Shown here one piece after another: positions 33,046 through 41,412 of a DNA stretch of 64,000 nucleotides. The position numbers were made by a program, and so were the translations under genes. Positions within the stretch are counted from its first letter, which is position 1; each line of letters starts with the position of its first letter. The notes below the pieces were generated by a model that saw only the letters and a program-made list of their open reading frames with translations, did not search any database and was not told where the DNA came from. The DNA comes from Acidobacteriota bacterium (lineage in GTDB: Bacteria; Acidobacteriota; Terriglobia; Terriglobales; Acidobacteriaceae), in assembly GCA_021780315.1 (NCBI GenBank), contig JAJXYY010000035.1:1-64000 (forward strand), written 5' to 3'.

Positions 33046-33831
33046 TCACTTCGCCTCATACGACTGCAGATGAAACGTTATCGTCCCCCAGAACAGCCGC
33101 GCCCGTATCTGCACCGGTATATGCCGCGCATCGTCCGTGTACCAGATCCAGATCTCCCCCCGATTCTTCACCACCCCTTCCTCCGCCGTCGGCTGCACCC
33201 GAATCGTCTGGAACGTCCCCGCCGGAGTCTTCACCTCTTCCTTCGCCTCTACCTTCATCGTCACCGTCACCGTGCGCATCGAGTCGGCCAGCGGAAACCG
33301 CACCTGCTGCCCCACCACCAGCGGCTGCGATGCTGCATAAAAAATCGCCGACAGTGAGTCTGTCACACACGCCGGTATCGACGCCGTCAGCGTCTTCGAC
33401 GTCCCCTTAACCATGTTCTTCTCCATCTGCGTCTGCTTACCCGCCTGGTAGTTGAACGTCAGGTCCGTCGTCACCCGCCGCCGCCCCTCCAGCAACTGCT
33501 TGCTGAAGCCCGTCGAGCAGCCCGTCTTCGTGTCAAATCCCGCCTGAAACCGGTCCACCACCGGAAACAGCATCGTCACCGCACCCACCGAATCTGCAGT
33601 CGCCGTGATCTTCTGTACAGCCCCTTGCTGCTCCAGTTGGAATACCGCCGTACCCGCCGTAAACACCCGCCAATCCACCGTAAAATTCAGCGTCTGCTTC
33701 TGCGGAAACACATATCCCGGCACAGGAGGCTGCAGCGTCGGAATCACCACCGGCTGCGCCGCAGGACGCGGACCAAAAAGCTGAGCCCACCCGCGGGACG
33801 CACCCGCCAGCAGCACCGCAAGCAACACCAC
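33046..33831 (-). CDS. Exported DUF3108-domain protein
   Basis: A 261-residue protein with a hydrophobic leader (LLAVLLAGASRGWAQ). The body matches the DUF3108 pattern: TLNFTVDWRVFTAGTAVFQLEQQG, FPVVDRFQAGFDTKTGCSTGFSKQLLEGRR, ACVTDSLSAIFYAAS and then GTFQTIRVQPTA..GEIWIWYTDDARHIPVQI. Such proteins are periplasmic with a beta-rich fold and unknown function, often near envelope genes. The start is a GTG at 33831; a slightly longer N-terminus cannot be excluded. Part of the minus-strand block from waaA to queC. Confidence 0.82.
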   Translation of the reverse strand: MVLLAVLLAGASRGWAQLFGPRPAAQPVVIPTLQPPVPGYVFPQKQTLNFTVDWRVFTAGTAVFQLEQQGAVQKITATADSVGAVTMLFPVVDRFQAGFDTKTGCSTGFSKQLLEGRRRVTTDLTFNYQAGKQTQMEKNMVKGTSKTLTASIPACVTDSLSAIFYAASQPLVVGQQVRFPLADSMRTVTVTMKVEAKEEVKTPAGTFQTIRVQPTAEEGVVKNRGEIWIWYTDDARHIPVQIRARLFWGTITFHLQSYEAK

Positions 33832-33913
33832 GAGGGAAAATAAGGCCGAATCGCGCTTGAACAGAAGGCAGCTCGCTAACTATCGAAGTCTGGGCCGTCG
33901 CCTGTCCGAGTTT

Positions 33914-34474
33914 CTAGCGACTCAGGTACAGAAACTTGATCGCCAGCGCGGCATAGATCGCGATGGCACCCATACTGGCATTGTACTCGCGATGATGCAC
34001 ATACAGCGCCCGCGAAAAACTCCCCGCCTCATCCTCCGTCGCTGCCGCACGCAACCGCGGCAGCAGCCGCGGAACCCGCGCCGCATACGCATCGAACCCC
34101 GCAAAGTGCTCCCGCAGGTACGCCTCCTCGCTCTGGATCGTCGGTACATAAATCACCGCAAACAACGCCGCCAGCACCACCAGAATCAACCAGTTCCACG
34201 CAGCTACCCCAAATCCGAACGCAATCATCATGCTGCCCAGGTAAAGCGGGTTCCGCGTATGCCCATACGGCCCTGTCTGGGTCAGCTCAGAATTCTTCCG
34301 CACATACCCCGCCGCATACGCCCGCAGCCAAATCCCAGGAACTACCAGCACCAGACTCGCCGCCATCGTCACCCACGTCGGCTGTGCCCGCCACAGAAAA
34401 ACCGCCGCAAACACAAACCCAAGCGGCACCCGGATCCGCCGTGCTATCCGCTGCCACTGCGTACGTTCGCTCAA
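33914..34474 (-). CDS. Isoprenylcysteine carboxyl methyltransferase-like membrane protein
   Basis: A 186-residue integral membrane protein with four to five predicted helices. The ICMT / phospholipid methyltransferase signature NSELTQTGPYGHTRNPLYLGSMMIAFGF supplies the SAM-binding G-P-Y-x-x-x-R-N-P-x-Y motif, followed by the conserved E-E (TIQSEEAYLREHFA..FDAYAARVPRLLP). It probably methylates a lipid or small membrane substrate; the substrate cannot be deduced. It lies between the heptosyltransferase-like gene and the DUF3108 gene, with about 80-110 nt gaps on either side. Confidence 0.85.
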   Translation of the reverse strand: MSERTQWQRIARRIRVPLGFVFAAVFLWRAQPTWVTMAASLVLVVPGIWLRAYAAGYVRKNSELTQTGPYGHTRNPLYLGSMMIAFGFGVAAWNWLILVVLAALFAVIYVPTIQSEEAYLREHFAGFDAYAARVPRLLPRLRAAATEDEAGSFSRALYVHHREYNASMGAIAIYAALAIKFLYLSR

Positions 34475-34581
34475 CCCAACACCTCACTCCCCAAACTCAT
34501 GCCAAATCCGCCTAGCCCCAACAACCGGCCCAGCCGAATCCCGTCCCTACAGTCTCTCTCAAAAACCACCCGCCCCAAAAC

Positions 34582-35616
34582 CTACCACCCCAAAACCTCT
34601 CGCGCCGCCGCCACGACCGCGTCCACCCCGATCTTCTTCAGCCCGGCCTCCGTCTCCGTCCGTCGCGCATGGCTGGTCACGCTCGACTCATCCCGCAGCA
34701 CCCGCGCCCGCGTCCCATACGGCCCCGTCCGTCTCGGATCAGTCGGCCCAAACAACCCCACCAACGGCCTCTCCAGCGCTGCCGCCAGATGCAGTGGACC
34801 TGTATCTCCCGCTATCACCACCTCCGCCCGCCGCACCATCGCTATCATCTGCGGCACGGAGCAGGGAACCGTCACCGCAAACCCCTCACTCGCCCCCACC
34901 ACCTCCGCCGCCGTCGCATCCTCCGCCGAAGCCGCATTCACCAGCGTTCGCAGCCCCGCTCGCCCCAGCGCCGCCGCCACCGCTCCAAACCGCTCCGCTG
35001 GCCACGCCTTCGCCCCCCACCCCGCCGTAGGAGCCATCACTGCCCAGCGACTGCCCTCCCGCGCCACCAACTCCTCGCACCATGCCTCCGCCGCTGCATC
35101 CACCGGTAACTTCACCCTCCCCGGCTCCAGTGCCACGCCCACCGCCGCACCCAGCACCTCGCACCCCTGCTCCACCACATGCGCCGCCGTCACCTTCACC
35201 CGTTCCCCATACACCCACGACGCCGGAGCCTCCCGCGGCTCCGCCATCCCCACCATCCGCTCCGAACCCGCCATCCACCCCACCACCGCCGACCGAATCG
35301 TGCCCTGCATATCCACGCACACGTCATACCGTGCCGCACGCAACTCCCGCCGCAACTCCGCGATCTCCTGCATGGTCTCCCACGAAAATGGCCGCTGCTT
35401 CCACGCTCGCGTCGACACCAGGTGCACCCGGTCTACTACCGGCATCCCCCCATCACTACTCCGCAGCAGCGCCTCCCACCGCGGCTCGATCGCCCACCCA
35501 ATCTCCCACTCCGGATGCACCGAGCGCAGAGCACACACTGCCGGCAGAGCGTGGAGAACGTCCCCCATCGCTCCAATCCGCACCACCAGCACTCGTCGCC
35601 GCTTCCCGCCGTCCAT
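34582..35616 (-). CDS. Glycosyltransferase family 9 (LPS heptosyltransferase-like)
   Basis: Transfers a heptose or similar sugar to the LPS inner core; cytosolic face of the inner membrane. The 344-residue protein begins RRVLVVRIGAMGDVLHALPAVCALR, the GT9 start (V-x-R-x-x-x-x-GD), and contains WAVMAPTAGWGAKAWPAERF and VIAGDTGPLHLAAALERPLVGLFGPTDPRRTGPYG, the GDTGPLHLAAAL donor-binding motif of WaaC/WaaF. The ATG at 35616 (GGAGG about 10 nt upstream) is the family-like start; an ATG at 35658 overlapping the lpxK stop (ATGA) is equally possible. It follows lpxK in the envelope operon, consistent with core assembly on KDO-lipid A. Confidence 0.88.
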   Translation of the reverse strand: MDGGKRRRVLVVRIGAMGDVLHALPAVCALRSVHPEWEIGWAIEPRWEALLRSSDGGMPVVDRVHLVSTRAWKQRPFSWETMQEIAELRRELRAARYDVCVDMQGTIRSAVVGWMAGSERMVGMAEPREAPASWVYGERVKVTAAHVVEQGCEVLGAAVGVALEPGRVKLPVDAAAEAWCEELVAREGSRWAVMAPTAGWGAKAWPAERFGAVAAALGRAGLRTLVNAASAEDATAAEVVGASEGFAVTVPCSVPQMIAMVRRAEVVIAGDTGPLHLAAALERPLVGLFGPTDPRRTGPYGTRARVLRDESSVTSHARRTETEAGLKKIGVDAVVAAAREVLGW

Positions 35617-35654
35617 CCCCGTCAACCCTCCATCTCCCAATCCACCTCGCAACC

Positions 35655-36746
35655 TCATCGCCACGTCTTCTTGTGCCGCCGCCGATCCATCGCCTTCACC
35701 TGCGAGATCATCCGGTCAATCTTCACCTTCTCCTCCGCCAACTCCACATCCAGCCGAGCCACCACCACCCGCCCCACCTCCTCTAGCCTCGCCCACATCG
35801 CCGGCGTCAGCTTCACCGCGTCCTTCTCCGTCGTCACAAAACCATCCGCCCCCACCCGCCGCGCAACCTCTACCAGCCGGATCACGTCTGCCTCTCCGTA
35901 TGCATGATGGTCCGCAAACTCCACCGTCTCCGCTGCCACCCAACCCTCTCCCTCCAGCATCTGCACCAGCCCCTCCGGCCGAGCAATCCCGCTGAACACC
36001 ACCGGCCGCGCCAACTTCGCTACGCCTTCCTCCCCAAAGCTCAGCCGCCGCCGAATTCGCCATATCTCCGCCGGCTGGCCCCCCGGCAATCCCTCCGCCG
36101 CCATCAGCCGACCTACCACCCCCTCCACCCACGCCGACTCCTCTTCCCGAACCACAATCACATCCGCATAGCGCAGCGCCTCCACCGACTCCCGCAGATT
36201 CCCCGCCGGCAGCAGCGTATCCTCCAGGTCCTGCCGCGTCACCAGCACCACATCCACATCCCGACCCAGCTTCCGGTGCTGAAAGCCATCGTCCAGCAGA
36301 TGCACCAGCACCTTCCCTTCCACCAACTCCCGTTCCGCCAGTTGTCCCGCCGCAAACCGGTCCGCCCCCACAAACACCGCCGCGTCCGTCTCCAGTCCGG
36401 CCCGCTGTGCCATCAACACCGGCTCATCCCCATACCACCTCGCATCCCCTCCCGGATTCACCCGCTCCACCCCACTCGATCGCCGCCCGTACCCCCGCGT
36501 CAATATCCGCACCGCATACCCACGCTTGGACAGCAACTGCGCCAGCAAAATCACCACCGGCGTCTTGCCCGCTCCCCCCGCCGACACGCTCCCCACACTG
36601 ATCACCGGACTCGCCAGCCATCGCTCCCGCAGCAGCCCCCACCACGCCAGTCGCCGTTTCACTCCCGTAACCAGCCCATACACCGGAACCAGCGGCAGCA
36701 GCCACGGCCGCAAAACCTTCTGCCCTCCAACGCCAAATCCACTCAT
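35655..36746 (-). CDS. lpxK: Tetraacyldisaccharide 4'-kinase LpxK
   Basis: Phosphorylates the 4' position of tetraacyldisaccharide-1-phosphate to lipid IVA in lipid A synthesis, at the inner membrane. The 363-residue protein has an N-terminal membrane-associating segment (LRPWLLPLVPVYGLVTGVKRRL), the P-loop SVGSVSAGGAGKTPVV, RILTRGYGRR, DGFQHRKLGRDVDVVLV and a C-terminal region with GADGFVTTEKDAVKL. The start at 36746 (ATG) overlaps the waaA stop by 4 bases (ATGA); upstream codons are a Gly-rich stretch inside waaA. Coupled to waaA upstream and the GT9 gene downstream. Confidence 0.95.
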   Translation of the reverse strand: MSGFGVGGQKVLRPWLLPLVPVYGLVTGVKRRLAWWGLLRERWLASPVISVGSVSAGGAGKTPVVILLAQLLSKRGYAVRILTRGYGRRSSGVERVNPGGDARWYGDEPVLMAQRAGLETDAAVFVGADRFAAGQLAERELVEGKVLVHLLDDGFQHRKLGRDVDVVLVTRQDLEDTLLPAGNLRESVEALRYADVIVVREEESAWVEGVVGRLMAAEGLPGGQPAEIWRIRRRLSFGEEGVAKLARPVVFSGIARPEGLVQMLEGEGWVAAETVEFADHHAYGEADVIRLVEVARRVGADGFVTTEKDAVKLTPAMWARLEEVGRVVVARLDVELAEEKVKIDRMISQVKAMDRRRHKKTWR

Positions 36747-38065
36747 CGTCTCGCCCCCACCAACTCCACCAGCGCCGCCACCGTCCGCCCCGTAGCTCCC
36801 GTCTGTGCCTCGCACACCACCCGCCCCCGCTCGCCCATCGCTTTGGCCTTCGCCTTGTCCCTCACCAACTCAACCAACACCCGTTCCAACTCCGCCCTTG
36901 CTTCCACAATACGAATCCCATCCACCGCCACCATCCGCCCCACTACCTCACGAAAGTTCTCATACGAACTCCCCATCACCACCGGCACTCCAAACTGCGC
37001 CGGCTCCAGTGGGCTATGCCCACCCCGCGCCACCAAACTCCCCCCCACAAACGCCACATTCCCCACCCCATACACCGCCGCCAGATCCCCAATCGTATCC
37101 AGCAACACCACCTCCACCCCAGCCTCCAAGCCCCCATCCTTCGCGCCCTCTGCGCTGCATGACGTCATCTCACTCGCCCGCACCATCCCAAACTCCCCCG
37201 CCATCGCCGCCACCTCCCCAAACCGCTCCGGATGCCGCGGTGCCAACACCAGCATCGCCCCCAACTCCTGCCGCAGCGCACCCTCCCACGCCTGCACCAC
37301 CATCTCGTCCTCACTCAACCCCTGCTCGTTCTTTCCGCTCACCGTACTCCCCGCCACCACCACCGGCCTTCCTGCCGCCAACGCCCGAATCCACTCCGCC
37401 ACGCGGCTCTCCTTCGCCGCCCGCACGTCGTACTTCAGATTTCCCCCCACCCGCACCGCTCCCGCCGCCGCTCCCATCGCCACCAACCGCCGTCCATCCT
37501 CCTCGCTCTGCGCCACAAACAAACTCACCCGCCGCAAAATCCTCCTCCACGCCCACCGCAGCTTCATCCCCCGCCCAAACGACCGGTCGCTCACCCGCGC
37601 ATTCACCACCGCCACCGGAACTCCCGCTCGCTCGCACTCCACCAGCATCCGCGGCCACAACTCGCTCTCCATCAGCACCAGCATCCGCGGTTGCAGCGCC
37701 CACACATACGCCTTCACCGCCCAGCCCAAATCCAGCGGATAGTAAAACACCCTTCCTGCCCCCAGCCGCTCCCCCGCCAACGCCTGACCCGTCGCCGTCG
37801 TCGTCGAAACCACCACCACCCACTCCGCTCCCAGCGCCGCTTCCAACTCCCCCACCAGCCGCGTCGCTGCCAGCACCTCGCCCACACTCACCGCATGCAC
37901 CCAAACCACCTTGCGCCCCGCCACCGCTGCCTTCAGTCCCGCTGGAATTCGCCCCAGCCGGCCTCCCAGTCCCGCCCGGTAACGCCCACTCGTCGCCATC
38001 CGCACCAGCCACCACGGAGCCGCCAATCCCAGGCCCACCAGCAACGCCGCGCTGTACCACCACAT
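36743..38065 (-). CDS. waaA: 3-deoxy-D-manno-octulosonic acid transferase WaaA (KdtA)
   Basis: Adds KDO from CMP-KDO to lipid IVA. The 440-residue protein has the short N-terminal membrane anchor (WWYSAALLVGLGLAAPWWLVRM) and WVHAVSVGEVLAATRLV, where the catalytic base E is in VSVGE. Further landmarks are VVVSTTTATGQ, FYYPLDLGWAVKAY, LMESELWPRML, VPVAVVNARVSDRSF and the C-terminal donor site LLDTIGDLAAVYGVGNVAFVGGSLV..GGHSPLEPAQFGVPVVMG. The ATG at 38065 sits just before the anchor; a TTG at 38158 would add an unrelated N-terminus. It is the first gene of the minus-strand lipid A/LPS block and diverges from the exported protein at 38166. Confidence 0.95.
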   Translation of the reverse strand: MWWYSAALLVGLGLAAPWWLVRMATSGRYRAGLGGRLGRIPAGLKAAVAGRKVVWVHAVSVGEVLAATRLVGELEAALGAEWVVVVSTTTATGQALAGERLGAGRVFYYPLDLGWAVKAYVWALQPRMLVLMESELWPRMLVECERAGVPVAVVNARVSDRSFGRGMKLRWAWRRILRRVSLFVAQSEEDGRRLVAMGAAAGAVRVGGNLKYDVRAAKESRVAEWIRALAAGRPVVVAGSTVSGKNEQGLSEDEMVVQAWEGALRQELGAMLVLAPRHPERFGEVAAMAGEFGMVRASEMTSCSAEGAKDGGLEAGVEVVLLDTIGDLAAVYGVGNVAFVGGSLVARGGHSPLEPAQFGVPVVMGSSYENFREVVGRMVAVDGIRIVEARAELERVLVELVRDKAKAKAMGERGRVVCEAQTGATGRTVAALVELVGARR

Positions 38066-38165
38066 GCCCAACGATCCAACCCCGCTCTCTCCTGCTGCTA
38101 AACTCTGCCGCTCGCACGCCTGCCCTTTACCGCATACGCCAGCCAAGATCATAATCAATCAGGCC

Positions 38166-38924
38166 ATGATCCTCCGTCGCTATCTTCGACTCCTGCAGCG
38201 TTACGCCACCGCCGCAACCTGCATTCTCGCAGCCTTCGCCCACGCCTCAGAGAAAAAAGCGCCACCGCCAAAGCCCGCCGCCCAATACGCCGCCTTCGAT
38301 ACCCACGAAAAAGAGCACGTCACCATCGCCGCCGAGCCCTGCAACGACCCCAAGCTCTGCGACTTCTTCCGCCTCCCCTACATCCAGCATGGTTTCATCC
38401 CCATCCGCGTCATCGTCACCAACGACGGCGATGCCGCCCTCTCCCTCGAAGACGCACGCATGCAGTTCATCTCCGCCGATAACGACCGCATCCCCGCCGC
38501 CGACCTCGACGAACTCAACCGCCGCCTCTTCACCTTCAAAAGCGCCCAGGGCACCAAGATCCCCCTCATCCCCCTCACCATCCACCACGCCCCCATCGAC
38601 AAGAAAATTACCCAGGACGACAACGACTTCGGCTTCAACGGCACCACCGTCCAGCCCCACAGCACCCTCGCCGGATACCTCTTCTACGACGTCAAATCCC
38701 TCGACGACCCGCCCCTCAAAAACGCCGAACTCTACATCAAAATGGTCCATACCCTCGACGGCAAACAGCAACTCTTCGCCTTCACCATACCGCTCAACAA
38801 ATGGCTCGCCGCAAACCAGCGCTCCACCCGGAAGCCCGAAGAAAAACAAGCCGCCAAGGTCTCCGAAGCTCCCGTCTACGACGCCACCAGCAATCCCGAT
38901 AGCTCCACCCACCCCAAACCCTAG
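38166..38924 (+). CDS. Exported protein of unknown function
   Basis: A 252-residue protein with a signal peptide (LQRYATAATCILAAFAHASE) followed by a Lys/Pro linker. A beta-rich, Ig-like domain follows with HVTIAAEPCNDPKLCDFF (two cysteines, possibly disulfide-bonded), GFIPIRVIVTNDGDAALSLEDARMQF, STLAGYLFYDVKS and FAFTIPLNKWLAA. The NDGD..L.LE..R..FI pattern suggests a domain modelled on DUF-type bacterial Ig proteins. I do not recognise a named family. It diverges from waaA and precedes a GNAT gene by 40 nt. Confidence 0.7.
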   Translation: MILRRYLRLLQRYATAATCILAAFAHASEKKAPPPKPAAQYAAFDTHEKEHVTIAAEPCNDPKLCDFFRLPYIQHGFIPIRVIVTNDGDAALSLEDARMQFISADNDRIPAADLDELNRRLFTFKSAQGTKIPLIPLTIHHAPIDKKITQDDNDFGFNGTTVQPHSTLAGYLFYDVKSLDDPPLKNAELYIKMVHTLDGKQQLFAFTIPLNKWLAANQRSTRKPEEKQAAKVSEAPVYDATSNPDSSTHPKP

Positions 38925-38963
38925 CCTCCCGCCATCTGCCCACTGCTCCACCCCACCACCTCT

Positions 38964-39458
38964 ATGTCCAATCTCACCCTCCGCCCCGCCACCCCAGCCG
39001 ACGTCCCCCAGATCCTCGCCTTCATCCGCGAACTCGCCGTATACGAGCGCGAACCCGACGCCGTCCTAGCCACCGAAGCCGACCTCCTCCGCGACGGCTT
39101 CGGCCCCACCCCCCGCTTCCACTGCATCATCGCCGAACGCGACGAATCCGGTGCCACCCATCCCGTTGGCTTCGCCCTCTACTTCACCAGCTACTCCACC
39201 TGGCTCGGCCACCACGGCATCCGTCTTGAAGACCTCTACGTCACCCCCGCCTGTCGAGGGCAGGGAATCGGCAAAGCCCTTCTCCGCCACCTCGCCCGCA
39301 TCGCCGTCCAGCAAGGCTGCCCCCGCCTCGAATGGGACGTCCTCACCTGGAACCAGCCCGCCATCGACGTCTACCACGCCATCGGAGCCAAAACCCAAAC
39401 CGAGTGGCGCATCATGCGTCTCTCCGGCCAGGCCCTCACCGCCCTCGCCAACCAGTAG
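38964..39458 (+). CDS. GNAT-family N-acetyltransferase
   Basis: A 164-residue acetyl-CoA-dependent acetyltransferase. The sequence has LRPATPADVPQILAFIRELAVYE, where the opening resembles diamine/polyamine acetyltransferases, VGFALYFTSYSTWLG, and EDLYVTPACRGQGIGKALLRHLARIA, the acetyl-CoA P-loop R-G-x-G-I/K-G-K-A-L. It ends with ARLEWDVL-type and NQPAIDVYHAIGAK strands. The SSAT-like E-R/YE-x-E pattern near residue 27 suggests an amine substrate, but this is not certain. It is 40 nt ahead of trmFO. Confidence 0.86.
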   Translation: MSNLTLRPATPADVPQILAFIRELAVYEREPDAVLATEADLLRDGFGPTPRFHCIIAERDESGATHPVGFALYFTSYSTWLGHHGIRLEDLYVTPACRGQGIGKALLRHLARIAVQQGCPRLEWDVLTWNQPAIDVYHAIGAKTQTEWRIMRLSGQALTALANQ

Positions 39459-39497
39459 CCGCAAGCACCAACCCCGCCCATCCCCTATGCTTAGTCT

Positions 39498-41081
39498 ATG
39501 AAGAGAATTAAAGTCATCGGTGGCGGCCTCGCCGGTCCCGAAGCAGCACTCCAGGCCGCCGCAGCAGGCTGCGAAGTCCACCTCTACGAGATGCGCCCCA
39601 TCCGCTCCACCGAGGCCCACCAGACCGCCGACTTCGCCGAACTCGTCTGCTCCAACTCCCTCAAGTCCGAGTCCGAAAACTCCGCCCCCTGGCTCCTCAA
39701 GCAGGAGATGCGCCGCGCCAACTCCTTCCTCCTCGCCGACGCCGACGCCACCGCCGTCCCCGCCGGTCACGCCCTCGCCGTAGACCGCGAACTCTTCTCC
39801 GCCCGCGTCGCCGCCCGCATCGCCGCCACCCCCAACATCACCGTCCACCGCGAAGAAGTCACCACCCTCGACGAGAACGACCCCGACACCATCACCATCC
39901 TCGCCTCCGGTCCCCTCACCAGCCCCGCCCTCACCGCCGAACTCCAGCGCCTCACCGGAGCCGACCAGCTAGCCTTCTACGACTCCATCTCCCCCATCGT
40001 CGACGCCACCACCATCGACATGGACAAGGTCTACTTCGCCGCCCGCTGGGACAAAGGCACCGCCGACTACATCAACTGCCCCTTCACCAAGGAGCAGTAC
40101 GAAACCTTCCTCGACGCCCTCACCACCGCCGAAGCCGTCCCCCCCAAGCCCTGGGAACAAATCCCCACCGCAGAATCGGTTGCCCCATACATGACAGCTT
40201 CATCGTCATGTGTCGGTGAAACCACTACGGAACAGTCCTCATCAGACGGTCTTTCCACCGGAACCCCCACAGCCCCATCCCCCTCAGAAACGCACCATCC
40301 TTCGCCACAGGCGGAGGATCTAGCGCACAGCGCCCCGGTGGGAGCAGGGGGCTTCAGCCCCCTGAATAGCGACATCGATAAGGGGGGCTTTAGCCCCGGG
40401 CCCTCCCCCACCCCCGAAAAACTCCAATACTTCGAAGGCTGCCTCCCCATCGAAGAGACCGCTCGCCGCGGCCGCGACACCCTCCGCTTCGGCCCCATGA
40501 AGCCCGCCGGCCTCACCGACCCCAAAACCGGCCGCTGGCCCTACGCCTGCGTCCAACTCCGTCAGGAAAACCTCCGCGCCGACTCCTACAACCTCGTCGG
40601 CTTCCAGAACCACCTCAAGTACTCCGAGCAGGCCCGCGTCCTCCGCCTCATCCCCGGCCTCGAGAACGCCAAATTCCTCCGCTACGGCCAGATCCACCGC
40701 AACACCTACATCCACGCCCCCTCGCTCCTCACCGAAACCCTCCAGCTCAAAGCCCACCCCACCATCCTCATCGCCGGCCAACTCTCCGGCGTCGAAGGCT
40801 ACACCGAATCCATCGCCTCCGGCCTCCTCGCCGGACGCTACGCCGCAGCCATCGCCCACGGCCTCACCCCAACCCCCGCCCCCCGCATCACCGCCAACGG
40901 CTCCCTCACCCACTACATCACCCACGCCGAAACCAAAAAATTCCAACCCGCCAACATCACCTTCGACCTCCTCCCACCCCTCGAAGAAGACCTCCGCAAA
41001 CGCATCCGCGACAAAAAAGAACGCCACCGCATCCAATGCGACCGCGCCCTCGAAGCCTGGAATGAATGGTTGAATTTGTGA
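39498..41081 (+). CDS. trmFO: tRNA (uracil-54 C5)-methyltransferase TrmFO with internal insertion
   Basis: Folate/FAD-dependent methylation of U54 in the T-loop of tRNAs. The N-terminus KVIGGGLAGPEAALQAAAAG is the FAD Rossmann motif. The rest matches the family: HQTADFAELVCSNSLKSES, LLKQEMRRANS, ALAVDRELFS, YDSISPIVDATTIDMD, FEGCLPIEETARRGRDTLRFGPMKP, and C-terminal GQLSGVEGYTESIASGLLAGRYAA. The 527-residue length is longer than the usual ~440-450 because residues ~228-306 form an in-frame, low-complexity Ser/Pro/Thr-rich insert between KPWEQ and YFEGCLP. Its DNA contains a palindromic repeat (40345-40397). Confidence 0.94.
   Translation: MKRIKVIGGGLAGPEAALQAAAAGCEVHLYEMRPIRSTEAHQTADFAELVCSNSLKSESENSAPWLLKQEMRRANSFLLADADATAVPAGHALAVDRELFSARVAARIAATPNITVHREEVTTLDENDPDTITILASGPLTSPALTAELQRLTGADQLAFYDSISPIVDATTIDMDKVYFAARWDKGTADYINCPFTKEQYETFLDALTTAEAVPPKPWEQIPTAESVAPYMTASSSCVGETTTEQSSSDGLSTGTPTAPSPSETHHPSPQAEDLAHSAPVGAGGFSPLNSDIDKGGFSPGPSPTPEKLQYFEGCLPIEETARRGRDTLRFGPMKPAGLTDPKTGRWPYACVQLRQENLRADSYNLVGFQNHLKYSEQARVLRLIPGLENAKFLRYGQIHRNTYIHAPSLLTETLQLKAHPTILIAGQLSGVEGYTESIASGLLAGRYAAAIAHGLTPTPAPRITANGSLTHYITHAETKKFQPANITFDLLPPLEEDLRKRIRDKKERHRIQCDRALEAWNEWLNL
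40345..40397. repeat. Palindromic GGGCTTCAGCCC-type repeat pair inserted inside trmFO
   Basis: CAGGGGGCT-TC-AGCCCCCTG at 40345-40364 and GGGGCT-TT-AGCCCC at 40384-40397. The same GGGCT-TC-AGCCC core occurs in the intergenic region at 43750-43761. It is an intergenic-type palindromic repeat read through in frame within trmFO. Confidence 0.6.
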
Positions 41082-41093
41082 CGTCCTGAAGAA

Positions 41094-41360
41094 CTACTTT
41101 TCGGGTATTGGAGGCTTATTTTGCTTATTAAATTTGAGCCTTAGCTTTTTCAGGTTTGCATTCACGTTGCTTTCAAGTACGTGATGAGCTTCGATAGCCT
41201 CAGATCGACGGAGTTCCATTCCTGAAGTTCGCATTGATAGTGACTTAACTCGTCCTGGCCTACTCTGCATGTATAGCGGTTTCTTGCCGTCACATGCGGA
41301 CCGGTGGGCATACATTTTGAGCGGAGTTACAGCACCGCCACACTTCGGACATCTTCCCAT
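41094..41360 (-). CDS. Small zinc-ribbon-like hypothetical protein
   Basis: An 88-residue protein starting MGRCPKCGGAVTPLKMYAHRSACDGKK: a C-P-x-C...H-x3-C arrangement that suggests a single zinc-binding knuckle. A basic C-terminus follows (NVNANLKKLRLKFNKQNKPP). The ATG at 41360 has GAGG about 6 nt upstream. Base composition is notably lower in GC than the flanking trmFO and der genes, a sign of transfer or a young gene. It converges with trmFO (12 nt) and lies 52 nt downstream of der. No family is recognised; a nucleic-acid-binding role is a guess. Confidence 0.55.
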   Translation of the reverse strand: MGRCPKCGGAVTPLKMYAHRSACDGKKPLYMQSRPGRVKSLSMRTSGMELRRSEAIEAHHVLESNVNANLKKLRLKFNKQNKPPIPEK

Positions 41361-41412
41361 GAGGGATCCTCGGATCTGACTTACCTGGCTTGGTAGCCCC
41401 AAAACCCCTGCC

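Noticed and set aside
33857-37742. Long plus-strand frames (over 600 codons) across the LPS gene block
   Set aside because: Arg/Pro/His-rich antisense shadows of waaA, lpxK and the GT9 gene, caused by strong third-position GC bias.
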